From: Verrucomicrobiia bacterium | GTDB lineage: Bacteria > Verrucomicrobiota > Verrucomicrobiia > Limisphaerales > UBA11358 | Direction: 5' to 3' | DNA length: 64,000 nt | Assembly (NCBI GenBank): GCA_031290985.1 | Contig: JARLJW010000043.1 | Coordinates: 1 to 64,000, forward strand | In this document: positions 15,168 to 25,400 of the stretch, in pieces | Numbering within the stretch: position 1 is the first letter of the stretch | Layout of the letters: every line of letters begins with the position of its first letter | Translations under genes and position numbers: made by a program | Notes under the pieces: model-generated | What the model saw: only the letters and a program-made list of their open reading frames with translations | Databases searched by the model: none | What the model was told of the DNA's origin: nothing

Positions 15168-18100
15168 TCACGGCAATAGGATGACTTTAAAGAAGCGTTC
15201 ACCCGGTGCCGGCGGGAGAAGCTCCGTCCAAATGGTCCAATTTGAACCGGCGGTGAGGGTGTCGGCAACCTGCCAGGTGCTGAGATCATCATCACTATAA
15301 AGCACCTGGTAGTGCCGGCCCGCCAGCGAGGTGAATCCCAGGGAGAAGCGCGGGCTGCCCGGAAGGCTGTTATCCATCAGCACTTTTGAAATTGGGATGC
15401 TGGCTGCGTTGTTCGCCGACCCCGGGACTCCATTGGTGCCGGCCGCCAGCGCGATCACCGTGACCGTGTTGGTGAACCCCCGGCGCGTGGGGTTGTAGAA
15501 TTGCAGCAGGAACGTATTCGCGGCCCCCGGCAGCATCACCGCATCAAATTGCGCGTAGGGCAGGCCGTTGTTTGTGCCGGCGACGTTATACAGCGACACA
15601 TTTGACGGCAGCCCGCCGACAAGCAGTTGTAATCCGCTGACCGGCCCGGCGGCGTTGGTCACTCCGATCTTCTCCTCATACAACCCGGTCACCGGGTTGA
15701 GCACCGCCGTATGCGCCTGCAAGCCGGCATAGTTGAACACCCCGCAAATCACCAAATGTGCCACGCTGCTGGTGACCATGCCCCAGGCGTTGCTGACCAC
15801 CACGGTATAATTGGTGGGCGTGGCCAGCGAGACATTCGCGACTGTGAGCGATGCGCCCGTCGCGCCGGCGATGGCCGTTCCGTTGGCGCGCCACTGATAC
15901 GCAAACGGCGCGGTCCCGGATACGCCGACCGTGAAGCTGGCATTGCTTGCCAGCAGCACATCCTGGTCCACCGGCGGCAGCACTATCTGCAGATCCAGCA
16001 CCTCAAATGGCGCCGAGGTGCCGGTCACGGAGTTCGACACCACATCGGTGCCCGTGAGGTTCTGCATCCCGGCGGTCTGCATGATCACCATGAAGGTGCC
16101 GATGCCGTTGGTCAGCGGTGCATTGCCCGGCAAGGTTGCCACCCCATCACTGCTGCTAAAATGAACCGTTCCGCCATACCCCGCCGCGACATTGCCGGAA
16201 GCATCCAGGGCGGTGACGGTGAAAGACGAGGGGATGCGCGCTTTCATCGTCGCGGGCACGGTCACCGCCAGATGCGTGGCCACCCCGGAGCCGACGGTGA
16301 CATTCGTAGATCCGGTGACAGAATTGGAGACAATATCCGCCGCCGTCAGGGAACGGAGGCCGGTTGTCTTCAGGGTGGCGCTGAATACTCCGGCACCCGA
16401 AACCAGGATGGAATCAGCGGGTAAAACCGCCTGCGCATCGCTGCTCGTAAAATGCGCCTTGCCACCGTAGCCCGCCGCCGGGTTGTTGAAGGCGTCCAGT
16501 GCCGTCACGGTGAAATTGAATGCCGATCCTGCCGCGACATTCGCCGGCGCCCCGACCGCAAAGTGCGTGGCATTGGAGGCGACCACGGCCACATTCGTGC
16601 TGCCAGTGATGGCGTTGGTCACTGCGTCCGTCGCCACGATGGAACGCGCACCGGCGGTTTTCAGCGTGGCGCTGAAGACACCGACACCCGAAGTCAGGGT
16701 CGAATTCGCAGGCAGAACCGCACTGGCATCGCTGCTGCTGAAATGAACCGTGCCACCGTAGCCCGTGACGATATTGCTGCTCGCGTCCACCGCCGTGACC
16801 GCGAAGTTGAAGGCTGACCCGGCGGTGGTTGACGGGGGGGCGGCGATGACGAAATGCGCCACGCTTGAAGCGCCAACTGTCACATTGGTCGTTCCCGTAA
16901 CCGAGTTGGAGACGCTATCGGTGGCGGTCAACGAACGGACCCCGGCGGTTTTCAACGTGGCGCTGAACGTGCCCGCGCCGGACACCAGGGCAGAGTCAGC
17001 CGGCAACACACCCTGCGCATCACTACTGGTGAAATGCGCCTTGCCGCCATAGCCAATGGCGGTGTTATTGAAGGCATCCAACGCCGTCACGGTGAAGTTG
17101 AAGGCCGCGCTGGCGACCACATTTGCCGGCGCCCCCACTGCGAAGTGCGTGGCATTGCCCGGCACCACAATCACGTTGGTGCCGCCCATGATGGAGGTGC
17201 TCACCGCGTCCACGGCGGTGAGCGAGCGGACTCCGGCTGTCTTCAGGGTTGCGCTCAAAGTGCCGACGCCGGATGTGAGGGTCGAATTCGCCGGCAATAT
17301 CGCATTGGGATCAGTGCTGCTAAAATGAACGGTGCCGGCATAGCCGGTCACGGTGTTCGTGCTGGCATCCACCGCGGTGACGGTAAAGTTGAAGGCCGCG
17401 CCCGCCGTTGCGGTCTGCGGAGCGGCGACAAGGAAGCGCACCGCATTCGCAGAACCAACGGAGATGTTGGTCGTCCCCGTGACGGAATTGGAGACGATGT
17501 CCGTCGCGGTCAAGGAACGGACGCCCGCAGTTTTAAGCGTGGCACTGAACATGCCCGCCCCGGATGTCAACGTGGAGTCGGCGGGCAGCACGCCCAGGGC
17601 ATCACTGCTGGTGAAATGCGCCGTGCCGCCGTAGCCGATGGCCGGGTTGTTGAAGGCATCCAGTGCCGTCACCGTGAAATTAAAGGCCGCGCCCGAGGTG
17701 ACATTGGCCGGCGCTCCCACAAGGAAGTGGGTGGCCTTGCCAGCCACAACGGTCACGTTCGTGCCACCGGTGATGGCATTGGATGCGCTGTCCGTCGCGT
17801 TCAGCGAACGCAAACCGACGGCCTTGAGGATGGCGCTGAATACGCCGCTGCCGTTGGTCAAAGCCAGGTTGGGCGGCAACACCGCGCCGCCATCACTGCT
17901 GGTGAAATGCAGCACGCCATTGTACCCGGTTATGATGTTGGTGGCATTATCCACGGCGGTGACGGTGAAATTAAAGGAGGTGCCGGCCGTAACCTTGGCC
18001 GGCGCGGCCACTAAAAATTTGGTCGTCACCGGAACCGCGGCGGATTCGAAGGCCCCGACATCCACCCGGCCGCCTTTGACCCGCGCGAAGCCAATGCCCC

Positions 18101-21100
18101 GGCCATCCGTCGTCAGCGGATTTCCCGTGTCGTCCAGTGCGCTGGCATTCACACCGGCATTGATGGCCGGGCTGCCGGCCAACAAAGCTACGGTGGGAAT
18201 TACGCCGCCGTTGTTTTGCAATGTCCCGACTAAAGGATCAATCGGCACAGCCGCCGTTCCAATCTGGTCGGAGGCCAATTGCCAGGGCGTCGAGCCGGCT
18301 TGCACCCCGATCAGGTTGCCGCCCAGCGAAACCCAGGCCCCGACATCCACATTGATGTCCGCGGGCTGCCCGCTGCCCACATTGCCGGCCACGATGGTGT
18401 TGGCGAGAAAATTGGTCGCCGTGTCACCGTACATGGACACCGCGTACATCGGCCCGAAGCTATAGTTGGATACCACCGAGCAATTCACCAGTTTCATCAG
18501 CCCGGAATTGCCCAATGCACCGCTGGAGAAAACGTTGGAGCCCGCCACGTTATTGCTGAAGATGGTGCAGTTAAAGAGCGACAACGCCGCCCCGTCATCA
18601 TTGTAACAAGCGCCGCCATTATGATCGGCATCATTGCCATACAAAGCGCAGTTCACCAGCACGGCATTGCCGCCCATGAAATTACGCAAGGCGCCGCCTT
18701 CCTGCGAACTGCAGGCGGTGATGACGCAGTTGCTCATGGTGAACTGACATCCGACCTCAAGACCACCGCCATGGATGCCGGAACCGTTGGTGATGGTGAG
18801 ATTGTACAGGCCAAGGATCTGGTTCGTATCCACGTCGGGTGTCTGCGTGACGCCGAAGGAGGTGTCAATTACGCCATACCGGTCGGAGCCAGCGCCATCA
18901 ATCGCGAAAATATCCGCACCCGGGCCCTGGATGACAATGCTGGAGGACACATAGAGAGTGCCATTGGTCAGGAGAACGGCATGTGGCTGGCCGTCATAAA
19001 AATTCACCGCGCCATTGGTGGCCGCGCCGGAAAACGTAATTGTATTCGTGCCACCCAATGTTTCTGCATAGGCAATCGCTTCACGCAAGCTGGTCTGGAA
19101 ATCGAAGCGGCTCACGAGGTCGTTGGTCGTGGTGACGACGAGGCTTGGCGTCTCCGTGATGAAGGGCGATTCATAAGCGCCGGCATCCACGCGGCCAGCC
19201 AGACGGCGGGGAAAGCCGCTCCCGCGTTGGTCGAACGCGAGCGGCGCACCATTGAAGTCCACCGCATTCACATCCAAACCGTTGTTGATGGCGTCGCCAC
19301 CGACCATCAAGGCCATGGTGGGGACATGCCCGCCGTTGTTTTGCAATGGGCCGATCAGGGCATTGAGCGGATCACCAAAGCTGCCGACATGATCAGATTC
19401 CTGCAACCAGCCGGGATTGATGCCTGAATCGGACCCAAAACAATTTCCGCCCCTGGTTATATTCGTGCCTGCCTGGGCATAGGAGGAGAAGTCGGAAGGA
19501 TACGTCGGATTACTGGGGTCGGGAGAGATGAAATACGCGAGATTACCGGCCACCAGGTCATTGGCAAAAATATTTGTGCCGGCGCTGATGTTATCCACCC
19601 CATAGCCGTACTCCGTGCTGTAGTTTGAAATGACGGAGGACTGGGCCAGCAGGAGCTGGCCGAAATTCACGATTCCGCTGCCATGGCCGGTGGTGGTGAA
19701 AAGCAACAGGACGTTGGTGGTAAAGGTATTATTGGTGGCAATGTTCCCGGCCAGGGTGCAGTTGTAGAGTGACAACGTCGAGCCGGGGTCGTTGCAAAGA
19801 CCGCCGCCATTTCCCGCGGCAACATTGCCGGCCACGGTGCAATTCTGCAATACCGCACTGCCTTCATTGATCATGCCACCACCGTCGGTCGCGGCATTGT
19901 TGGTCAACACGCAGTTGTTCAGAAACAGGTTGCCAAAGTTCTCGATCCCGCCGCCGGTGTCACTGATCCCATCCGCCACCGTCAGGTCATTGAGCGTCAC
20001 GATGAAATTCGGATCCGCCGAGGCGGCGATGTAGAAAACCTGGCTCGTGCCGCCACCGGCAACCGTCAGCCGGTCGGCTCCGGGCCCCTGAATGACGACG
20101 CTGGTGATGACGGACAACTCGCCTTGTGCAAGCGTCAGGACATGTGCCGACCCATCGTAGAAATTGACCGCGCCGTTGGTCGCCGCGCCGGAAAAGGTGA
20201 TCAAGTTCGTGCCGCCGAGGATTTCCGAATAGTTGAGCGCTTCGCGCAGGCTGGTTTGGTTATCGTAGGCGTTCACGATGTCGTTCGTGGTGGTCACAAC
20301 CAGGCTGGGGATTTCAGCCGTGGCGGAAAACTCGAAGGCGCCGGCATCCACGGTGCCGTTGAAAATGCGCGCGAACCCCGGCCCCCGCTCGTCATAAGCC
20401 AGCGGCTGGCCGGTCCCGAAGTTGTAGGAGTTGGTATTGCGCCCGAAGTCGACGGCCGGGCTGACGGCCGGCAAGGCCATGGTGGGCAGCGGACCGCCGT
20501 TGCTTTGCAACGGTCCCAGCAACGGGTTCAGCGGCGCGGCCAGCGTGCCGGTCGCATCCAAGCCGGTATAGCCAAAGACCCCGTCGCTCACGCCGATGAC
20601 ATTTCCCCCGATCGAGATGATCTGGCCGGGGCATCGCACATCCTGGTTCGTTTGCGCGGTGTTGCCGGCCACGATGTTGTTCTCCAATTCCAGATTTCCA
20701 ATCGCCGTGGAGCTGGCAAAAATGCCGCCGCCGTAGCTGTTCGGCGCGGAGTTGCTGGCGATGGTGGAAGCCGTGACCTCCAAAAATCCCCGCGTAAAAA
20801 TGCCGCCGCCGCCAATCGGGCTGCCGTAACTGGCGGCATCGACATTGGCGGTGTTATTGACAATGGTGCAGTTGATGACCCGGCTGACATTGAAATTGAA
20901 GTCGGAAATCGCCACCCCGCCGCCCGCGCTCGCGGAAGTGTTGTTCGCCACGGTGCAGTTGACCAGCACGAGCGGATCGCTGCCGTAGGCGTAGACGCCG
21001 CCGCCGGTGTATCCCCCGGGATCGGAGCAGCCGGCCACCACGCAGTTGGACAGGGTCAACGCGGCAAAGCTGCAGACGCCACCCCCGCCGAAAGCGTCTT

Positions 21101-21536
21101 GAACCCCGCCATTGCCCGCAAAACCATTGGTGATGGTCAAGCCGGAGATAAAGAGCGCGGCCGCCGCCGCCGGCGTTGAGAAAAAAACCCGGTTTTGGCC
21201 GTTGCCGGAAATTGACAGCCGGTCCGCCCCCGGCCCGCTGATGGTCACATTGGAATTCGGCGCAAGGTTTGATGAAGTGAGCGTGATGATGGCCGGGCCG
21301 CCCGCGGTCAAGGCCGGCGCAAAGTCGATGGTGTCACCGCCGCCAGCGGCGGCCAACTGTGCCCGCAGGCTCCCTGCCCCGCTGTCCGCCAGCGTGGTGA
21401 CAGTCAGCGTGCCCGCCCGGAGATGCGGCGCGCTGGACAACAATATGAGCCAGAGCGCTCCTCGCATCATCCAGCCCGGTCGCCGGATCCGGAATGAAAT
21501 GCCCCAGCCGTGGTGTAAGGTCATGTTACGATTCAT
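15168..21536 (-). CDS. Giant exported beta-helix/Ig-repeat surface protein (2122 residues)
   Basis: ATG 21536 (MNRNMTLHHGWG) is chosen because a signal peptide follows (MMRGALWLILLSSAPHLRAG); the frame is open further upstream. Three parallel beta-helix blocks come first (about 30-400, 410-790, 795-1165). The second and third begin with TTTND, then QTSLREA and TFSGAATNGAVNFYDG. Seven Ig-like repeats of about 96 residues follow (about 1170-1843), then an Ig domain (YQWRANGTAI) and a C-terminal module ending GERFFKVILLP. The domain set is that of polymorphic surface adhesins of Verrucomicrobiota and Planctomycetota. It sits between an ECF sigma gene and an outer-membrane barrel gene. Confidence 0.85.
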   Translation of the reverse strand: MNRNMTLHHGWGISFRIRRPGWMMRGALWLILLSSAPHLRAGTLTVTTLADSGAGSLRAQLAAAGGGDTIDFAPALTAGGPAIITLTSSNLAPNSNVTISGPGADRLSISGNGQNRVFFSTPAAAAALFISGLTITNGFAGNGGVQDAFGGGGVCSFAALTLSNCVVAGCSDPGGYTGGGVYAYGSDPLVLVNCTVANNTSASAGGGVAISDFNFNVSRVINCTIVNNTANVDAASYGSPIGGGGIFTRGFLEVTASTIASNSAPNSYGGGIFASSTAIGNLELENNIVAGNTAQTNQDVRCPGQIISIGGNVIGVSDGVFGYTGLDATGTLAAPLNPLLGPLQSNGGPLPTMALPAVSPAVDFGRNTNSYNFGTGQPLAYDERGPGFARIFNGTVDAGAFEFSATAEIPSLVVTTTNDIVNAYDNQTSLREALNYSEILGGTNLITFSGAATNGAVNFYDGSAHVLTLAQGELSVITSVVIQGPGADRLTVAGGGTSQVFYIAASADPNFIVTLNDLTVADGISDTGGGIENFGNLFLNNCVLTNNAATDGGGMINEGSAVLQNCTVAGNVAAGNGGGLCNDPGSTLSLYNCTLAGNIATNNTFTTNVLLLFTTTGHGSGIVNFGQLLLAQSSVISNYSTEYGYGVDNISAGTNIFANDLVAGNLAYFISPDPSNPTYPSDFSSYAQAGTNITRGGNCFGSDSGINPGWLQESDHVGSFGDPLNALIGPLQNNGGHVPTMALMVGGDAINNGLDVNAVDFNGAPLAFDQRGSGFPRRLAGRVDAGAYESPFITETPSLVVTTTNDLVSRFDFQTSLREAIAYAETLGGTNTITFSGAATNGAVNFYDGQPHAVLLTNGTLYVSSSIVIQGPGADIFAIDGAGSDRYGVIDTSFGVTQTPDVDTNQILGLYNLTITNGSGIHGGGLEVGCQFTMSNCVITACSSQEGGALRNFMGGNAVLVNCALYGNDADHNGGACYNDDGAALSLFNCTIFSNNVAGSNVFSSGALGNSGLMKLVNCSVVSNYSFGPMYAVSMYGDTATNFLANTIVAGNVGSGQPADINVDVGAWVSLGGNLIGVQAGSTPWQLASDQIGTAAVPIDPLVGTLQNNGGVIPTVALLAGSPAINAGVNASALDDTGNPLTTDGRGIGFARVKGGRVDVGAFESAAVPVTTKFLVAAPAKVTAGTSFNFTVTAVDNATNIITGYNGVLHFTSSDGGAVLPPNLALTNGSGVFSAILKAVGLRSLNATDSASNAITGGTNVTVVAGKATHFLVGAPANVTSGAAFNFTVTALDAFNNPAIGYGGTAHFTSSDALGVLPADSTLTSGAGMFSATLKTAGVRSLTATDIVSNSVTGTTNISVGSANAVRFLVAAPQTATAGAAFNFTVTAVDASTNTVTGYAGTVHFSSTDPNAILPANSTLTSGVGTLSATLKTAGVRSLTAVDAVSTSIMGGTNVIVVPGNATHFAVGAPANVVASAAFNFTVTALDAFNNTAIGYGGKAHFTSSDAQGVLPADSALVSGAGTFSATLKTAGVRSLTATDSVSNSVTGTTNVTVGASSVAHFVIAAPPSTTAGSAFNFAVTAVDASSNIVTGYGGTVHFSSSDASAVLPANSTLTSGVGVFSATLKTAGARSIVATDAVTNAITGSTNVAVVASNATHFAVGAPANVAAGSAFNFTVTALDAFNNPAAGYGGKAHFTSSDAQAVLPADSILVSGAGVFSATLKTTGLRSLTAADIVSNSVTGSTNVTVGSGVATHLAVTVPATMKARIPSSFTVTALDASGNVAAGYGGTVHFSSSDGVATLPGNAPLTNGIGTFMVIMQTAGMQNLTGTDVVSNSVTGTSAPFEVLDLQIVLPPVDQDVLLASNASFTVGVSGTAPFAYQWRANGTAIAGATGASLTVANVSLATPTNYTVVVSNAWGMVTSSVAHLVICGVFNYAGLQAHTAVLNPVTGLYEEKIGVTNAAGPVSGLQLLVGGLPSNVSLYNVAGTNNGLPYAQFDAVMLPGAANTFLLQFYNPTRRGFTNTVTVIALAAGTNGVPGSANNAASIPISKVLMDNSLPGSPRFSLGFTSLAGRHYQVLYSDDDLSTWQVADTLTAGSNWTIWTELLPPAPGERFFKVILLP
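16005..18027 (-). repeat. Seven tandem Ig-like coding repeats (about 288 bp each)
   Basis: Each unit encodes xHFxVxAP, then FNFTVTAxDA, GYGGxxHFTSSD, VLPA, LKTAGVRSLTATD, and NSVTGTTNV. The units alternate. Units 1, 3 and 5 carry TAVD(A/N) with (V/I)TGY, whereas 2, 4 and 6 carry TALDAFNN with GYGG(K/T)AHF. Unit 7 is more divergent. The alternation indicates that a two-unit block of about 576 bp was duplicated. Confidence 0.85.
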
Positions 21537-21770
21537 GGTGTGATCCCGGTTATTGATAATGTCTATTCCAAGTGACAACCGCCGTTGCTGCTGTGGTTTT
21601 GGCCCGCAAGACCACCCGCCGCCCCGGATGGAAACCGCACTTTTGTTTTCATGCTGTGAGGAGTTCGCTCCGGCCCGATGGAGATTTACAAACAAAGTGA
21701 TTTTTTTCCGGCGGCTCAAAGCGCCGCGGCAGCCCGAAGAAAACCCGCTCTAATTATCCGCCCTGCCACC

Positions 21771-22400
21771 TCAGGCCGCCAGGGCTTCCAACCGCTTCAG
21801 CTCCTTTTTGACCAAACCCGCCACCCGATGCCGGATGACATGCGCATTGATCCGGGAAATATTGAACGCCTGGGCCGTGGCCGCCACGGACCAGCCATGC
21901 ATGGTCATCTGCTCGAAGATCTGGAAATGCTCGGCCTTTGCCTGCGTGCGCACGCGGGCCAGGGCGGCCTTGAGCAAATGCTCTTTCCATTCGGCGTCCC
22001 ACAAATTCTCACTGGCCACGCTCTCCTCGGACAGCAGGGAAATCTCCTCGTCCACCGAGGTGTCCGCCGGGTTGAGCGCATTGGTGGAGCGGCTGCGGTA
22101 GCGCTTCCGCATCTGATCCAAAATCCGCCGGCGGGTGATGGTGAGCAGCCACCGTTTGAATCCACCCTTGGCCGGGTCATACCGGAATTCCTTCATTTCC
22201 TTGGCCACGCAGATAAAGGTTTCCTGCACGGCTTCTTGCGCTTCCGCCTCCGCCAAGCCGGCCTTGCGCGCCACGCCATAAACCAATTTCTTGTAGGTTT
22301 CGAAAAATTCGCGCCAGGAATCCTGATTATCCCAGCTTTTCAGCTTGGAAAGCAGACTGCGCCGGGTGGGCAATAATTCAGTTGGTTCCGTGGCCGTCAT
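21771..22400 (-). CDS. ECF-type RNA polymerase sigma factor
   Basis: A 209-residue sigma factor. Region 2 is at about 30-100 (SWREFFETYKKLVYGVARK, AQEAVQETFICVAKEM, FKRWLLTITRRRILDQMRKR) and region 4 at about 150-205 (FQIFEQMTMHGWSVAATAQA, then FNISRINAHVIRHRVAGLVK). It is the type that accompanies Ser/Thr kinases in Verrucomicrobiota and Planctomycetota. It starts 50 bases after the stop of the WD40 kinase on the same strand. It precedes the giant surface protein by 234 bases, so that protein is a likely target. Confidence 0.9.
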   Translation of the reverse strand: MTATEPTELLPTRRSLLSKLKSWDNQDSWREFFETYKKLVYGVARKAGLAEAEAQEAVQETFICVAKEMKEFRYDPAKGGFKRWLLTITRRRILDQMRKRYRSRSTNALNPADTSVDEEISLLSEESVASENLWDAEWKEHLLKAALARVRTQAKAEHFQIFEQMTMHGWSVAATAQAFNISRINAHVIRHRVAGLVKKELKRLEALAA

Positions 22401-22449
22401 TTCAAAGGATATTCGCGTCCATCGGCCTGATATTTACAAAAAGGTGACA

Positions 22450-25400
22450 TCAGAAAATCAAATGTAATTTAACCGGGGTCGCCTCCTTGGACGGCGGCCA
22501 TGCCCGCTGCTGCCAATCCAGGCCCAAGGCCGCCAGTTGCCGGCGCAATTCGGGCAGGTCCCACACCTGCACGCGGCCCGACAGGCAACCCACGGCCAGT
22601 TGCGTGCCATCCGGACTGAAACCCAGCGAACTGATCAATTGCGGCTCAGGATGTTCGATGCGCGCGAGCAGCTCCCCCGTGGCCGCCGCCAGCAGATCCG
22701 TCGCAAAACGGCCATGGGTCGCCGCGAGGAGGCGACCATCCGGCGACCAGACGATGGCATCTTCGCGCACCGTTCCCCCGCAATCGGTCGCGTGCCAGAC
22801 CACGTTGGAACTGGCCAAATCCCAAACCGTCACGCCCGCATCCGTCGTCGCGGCAAGTTCCCGGCCATCCGGGCTGAAGGCCACACCACCGCGATCATGA
22901 ACGGCCGTCGACCAAATGACCTTGCCTGACTGGGTATTCCAGACAAACAAGGTCGGACCACGCGGCGCATCCATCAGCCGCGTCACCGCTGCCCGGGTCC
23001 CGTCGCGGCTCAGCGCCGGCTGTTGCTGGGCCCGGGATCGATCCAACAATTTCGGCGCCTGGCCAGGCCGGTAAATGGTGATCCCTTTACCATCCGCACA
23101 CAGCCCAAAGGTCTCTCCCCCGGCCGAATCCATCAGGACCCGCCCGGTCTGGGGCGCAAGCCCGGTCGGCGGACCAATCTGCCACGAGCCATCCGGGTCC
23201 CGTTGGAGCGGCCACCGCTGACAATCGGCACCCATGATCACCAAGCCGGGCGCGGCTCCGTTGGTCGCAGCACTACCGAGCATTACCACCCCATTGGCCA
23301 AGCCAGTTATCTGGCCCAGCTCATGCCCGTTGTGCGTGTCAAAAAAATGCACCGCTTCCCCATCTGCCGCCGCCAGCCAGGTGCCATCGGGCGCAAAGGC
23401 AGTTTGGCGCAACGAGTTCAGCGGCGTCGCCATCTGGCGGCACACCGCCTGCCCCGTCAAACGATACGTGCACAGGGCCCCGGAAATGGCATCATAGCAC
23501 GAAAACCGCCGGCCATCGGCATCGAACTGGATATCCCAGCCCCAACCCGGCAATTGGGTGACGACTTGGTGCCGGCTCAAGCTCCAGAGTCGGGTGGTGC
23601 AATCCCATGAGCTTGAAACCAACAACTGTCCATCCGGATGAAACGCCAGCGCAATCGGCACTTCCTGGTGCCCGCTTAAAACCGCCGGCAACCGTTCCGG
23701 CTGGTTCGCCTCAAAAAGATAAATGTTCCAATCCCCCGCGCCGGCCGCAAACTGCCGGCCATCCTTGCTCCACGCCAGCGAAAAGACCCCCGTCGGCACC
23801 GGCAGGCTGAGCGTCCGCACGGAATCATCACGCAAATCAACCCAGGCGATCTGGTTCGTGGCCGCTTTCGCGCCCAGCAACAAAACCTGGCCGTCGGGAC
23901 GGAACGCCAGGGTGCTGGCAACCCACGGCAGCGGGATGGTCCGTGACCCGCCCCCCGCCAGCTCAAACAAAGTCACCCCCTGTGCCCGGGCGACAGCCAG
24001 CACGCGGCTGTCGGGACTAAATCCGCGGGCCACCCACCAACCCGGATCGGCCGGGCCATTCCACGTCGGATCATTTGGCACGCGCAAGATTTCGGCGTGG
24101 GCATCCCGTACCACCACTTCCAAGGAATCAGAGAAATATGAAAACCACCGGCCATCAGGACTGAACGGCCCCAACCATTGGGGCGCGCGCGCTTCCCCGT
24201 GCCAGCGATCCAGTTCCGCGCCATCGGGGTACCGCCGGAGGACGATGTCACCATTGGTCGCCGTGGTGGCATAGTGCTGAAATCCCGGGGCCAGGGCGCT
24301 CTCCACGGTCTTTAACAACGCCGGCGCCGGCGACCGTTCGCCCGGCTCCAGATCAATCAGCGCCAGCGCGGCGATCGCCTCGCTGCGAACCGGAACCACC
24401 GCCCCGCCAAGTTTCGCCGCCCGGGTCACCGCGCTCAAGGCGGCCGCGCGATGCCCGGCGTGATCGGTCAGCAGTTCGGCCGCGGCCCGCGCACGGTACT
24501 CCTCCCCCAGCGCCAGTTCACGGTCGTTCAAGGCCGCCTGCAATTGGTGCCGCAACTGTTCCGATCGTTGAAAATTGTCCCGCTCCAGCCGCGCCTTCTG
24601 GATGAAAAAAACCGCCGCCAGCACCCCCACCAGCGCCAGCAGCATCGCGGCCACGCCCACTTTTTGCGCGATGCGAAAATTACGCTCGGCCACCCGTTGC
24701 CGGCGCACACTGCGTCCGCCCTGGAGCAACGCCAGATCCGCCCGCAGTTCGCGGGCATTCGCGTAACGTTCCTCCCGGTCGGAAGCGCACGCCCGCGCTA
24801 TGATGGCGTTCAGCTCAAAGAAATCCTCCGGCGGAATCTTCCCCTCCATATCCTCCGGTAACGAGGGATACTCATTGCGGTCGCGGCCGGTGGCGAGTTC
24901 ATAAAAAACCTTGCCCAGCGAGTAGATGTCCGCCTGGGGTGTGCCCGGTCCTTCCGGCGGAATGAAACCTTCGGTGCCGACAAAACTCCGGGTCTCATCC
25001 ATGTCCGCCACCAACCCGATGTCCGCCAGTTTGGCCACGCCTCCCACAATGATGGTATTGCTGGGCTTGATATCGCGATGGACCAATCCCGCTCCGTGAA
25101 GCGCCTCCAAACCATTCGTCAGCACGGCGAAATGCCGCAGGCATTCGGACACCGGCAGCCGCCCGCGCAGTGCGCGCTCCACCCCCAACGTCAGCGGCGA
25201 ATAGTTTTTTGCCACCCCGGCGCCGGGACCGCCCCCCTCTTCCACCCCTGTCAAACGACGATGCAACGCTTCGCGCTCCGCTGCCGTTGTTGCCAGCTCC
25301 GGAATCCGCTGCCGCGCATCATCGGCCAGCTCCATGACGTAATAGAAATAGCCTGCAACATCATTGCGCCCCACCTGCAGGATGTCCATCAGGCCCTCAT

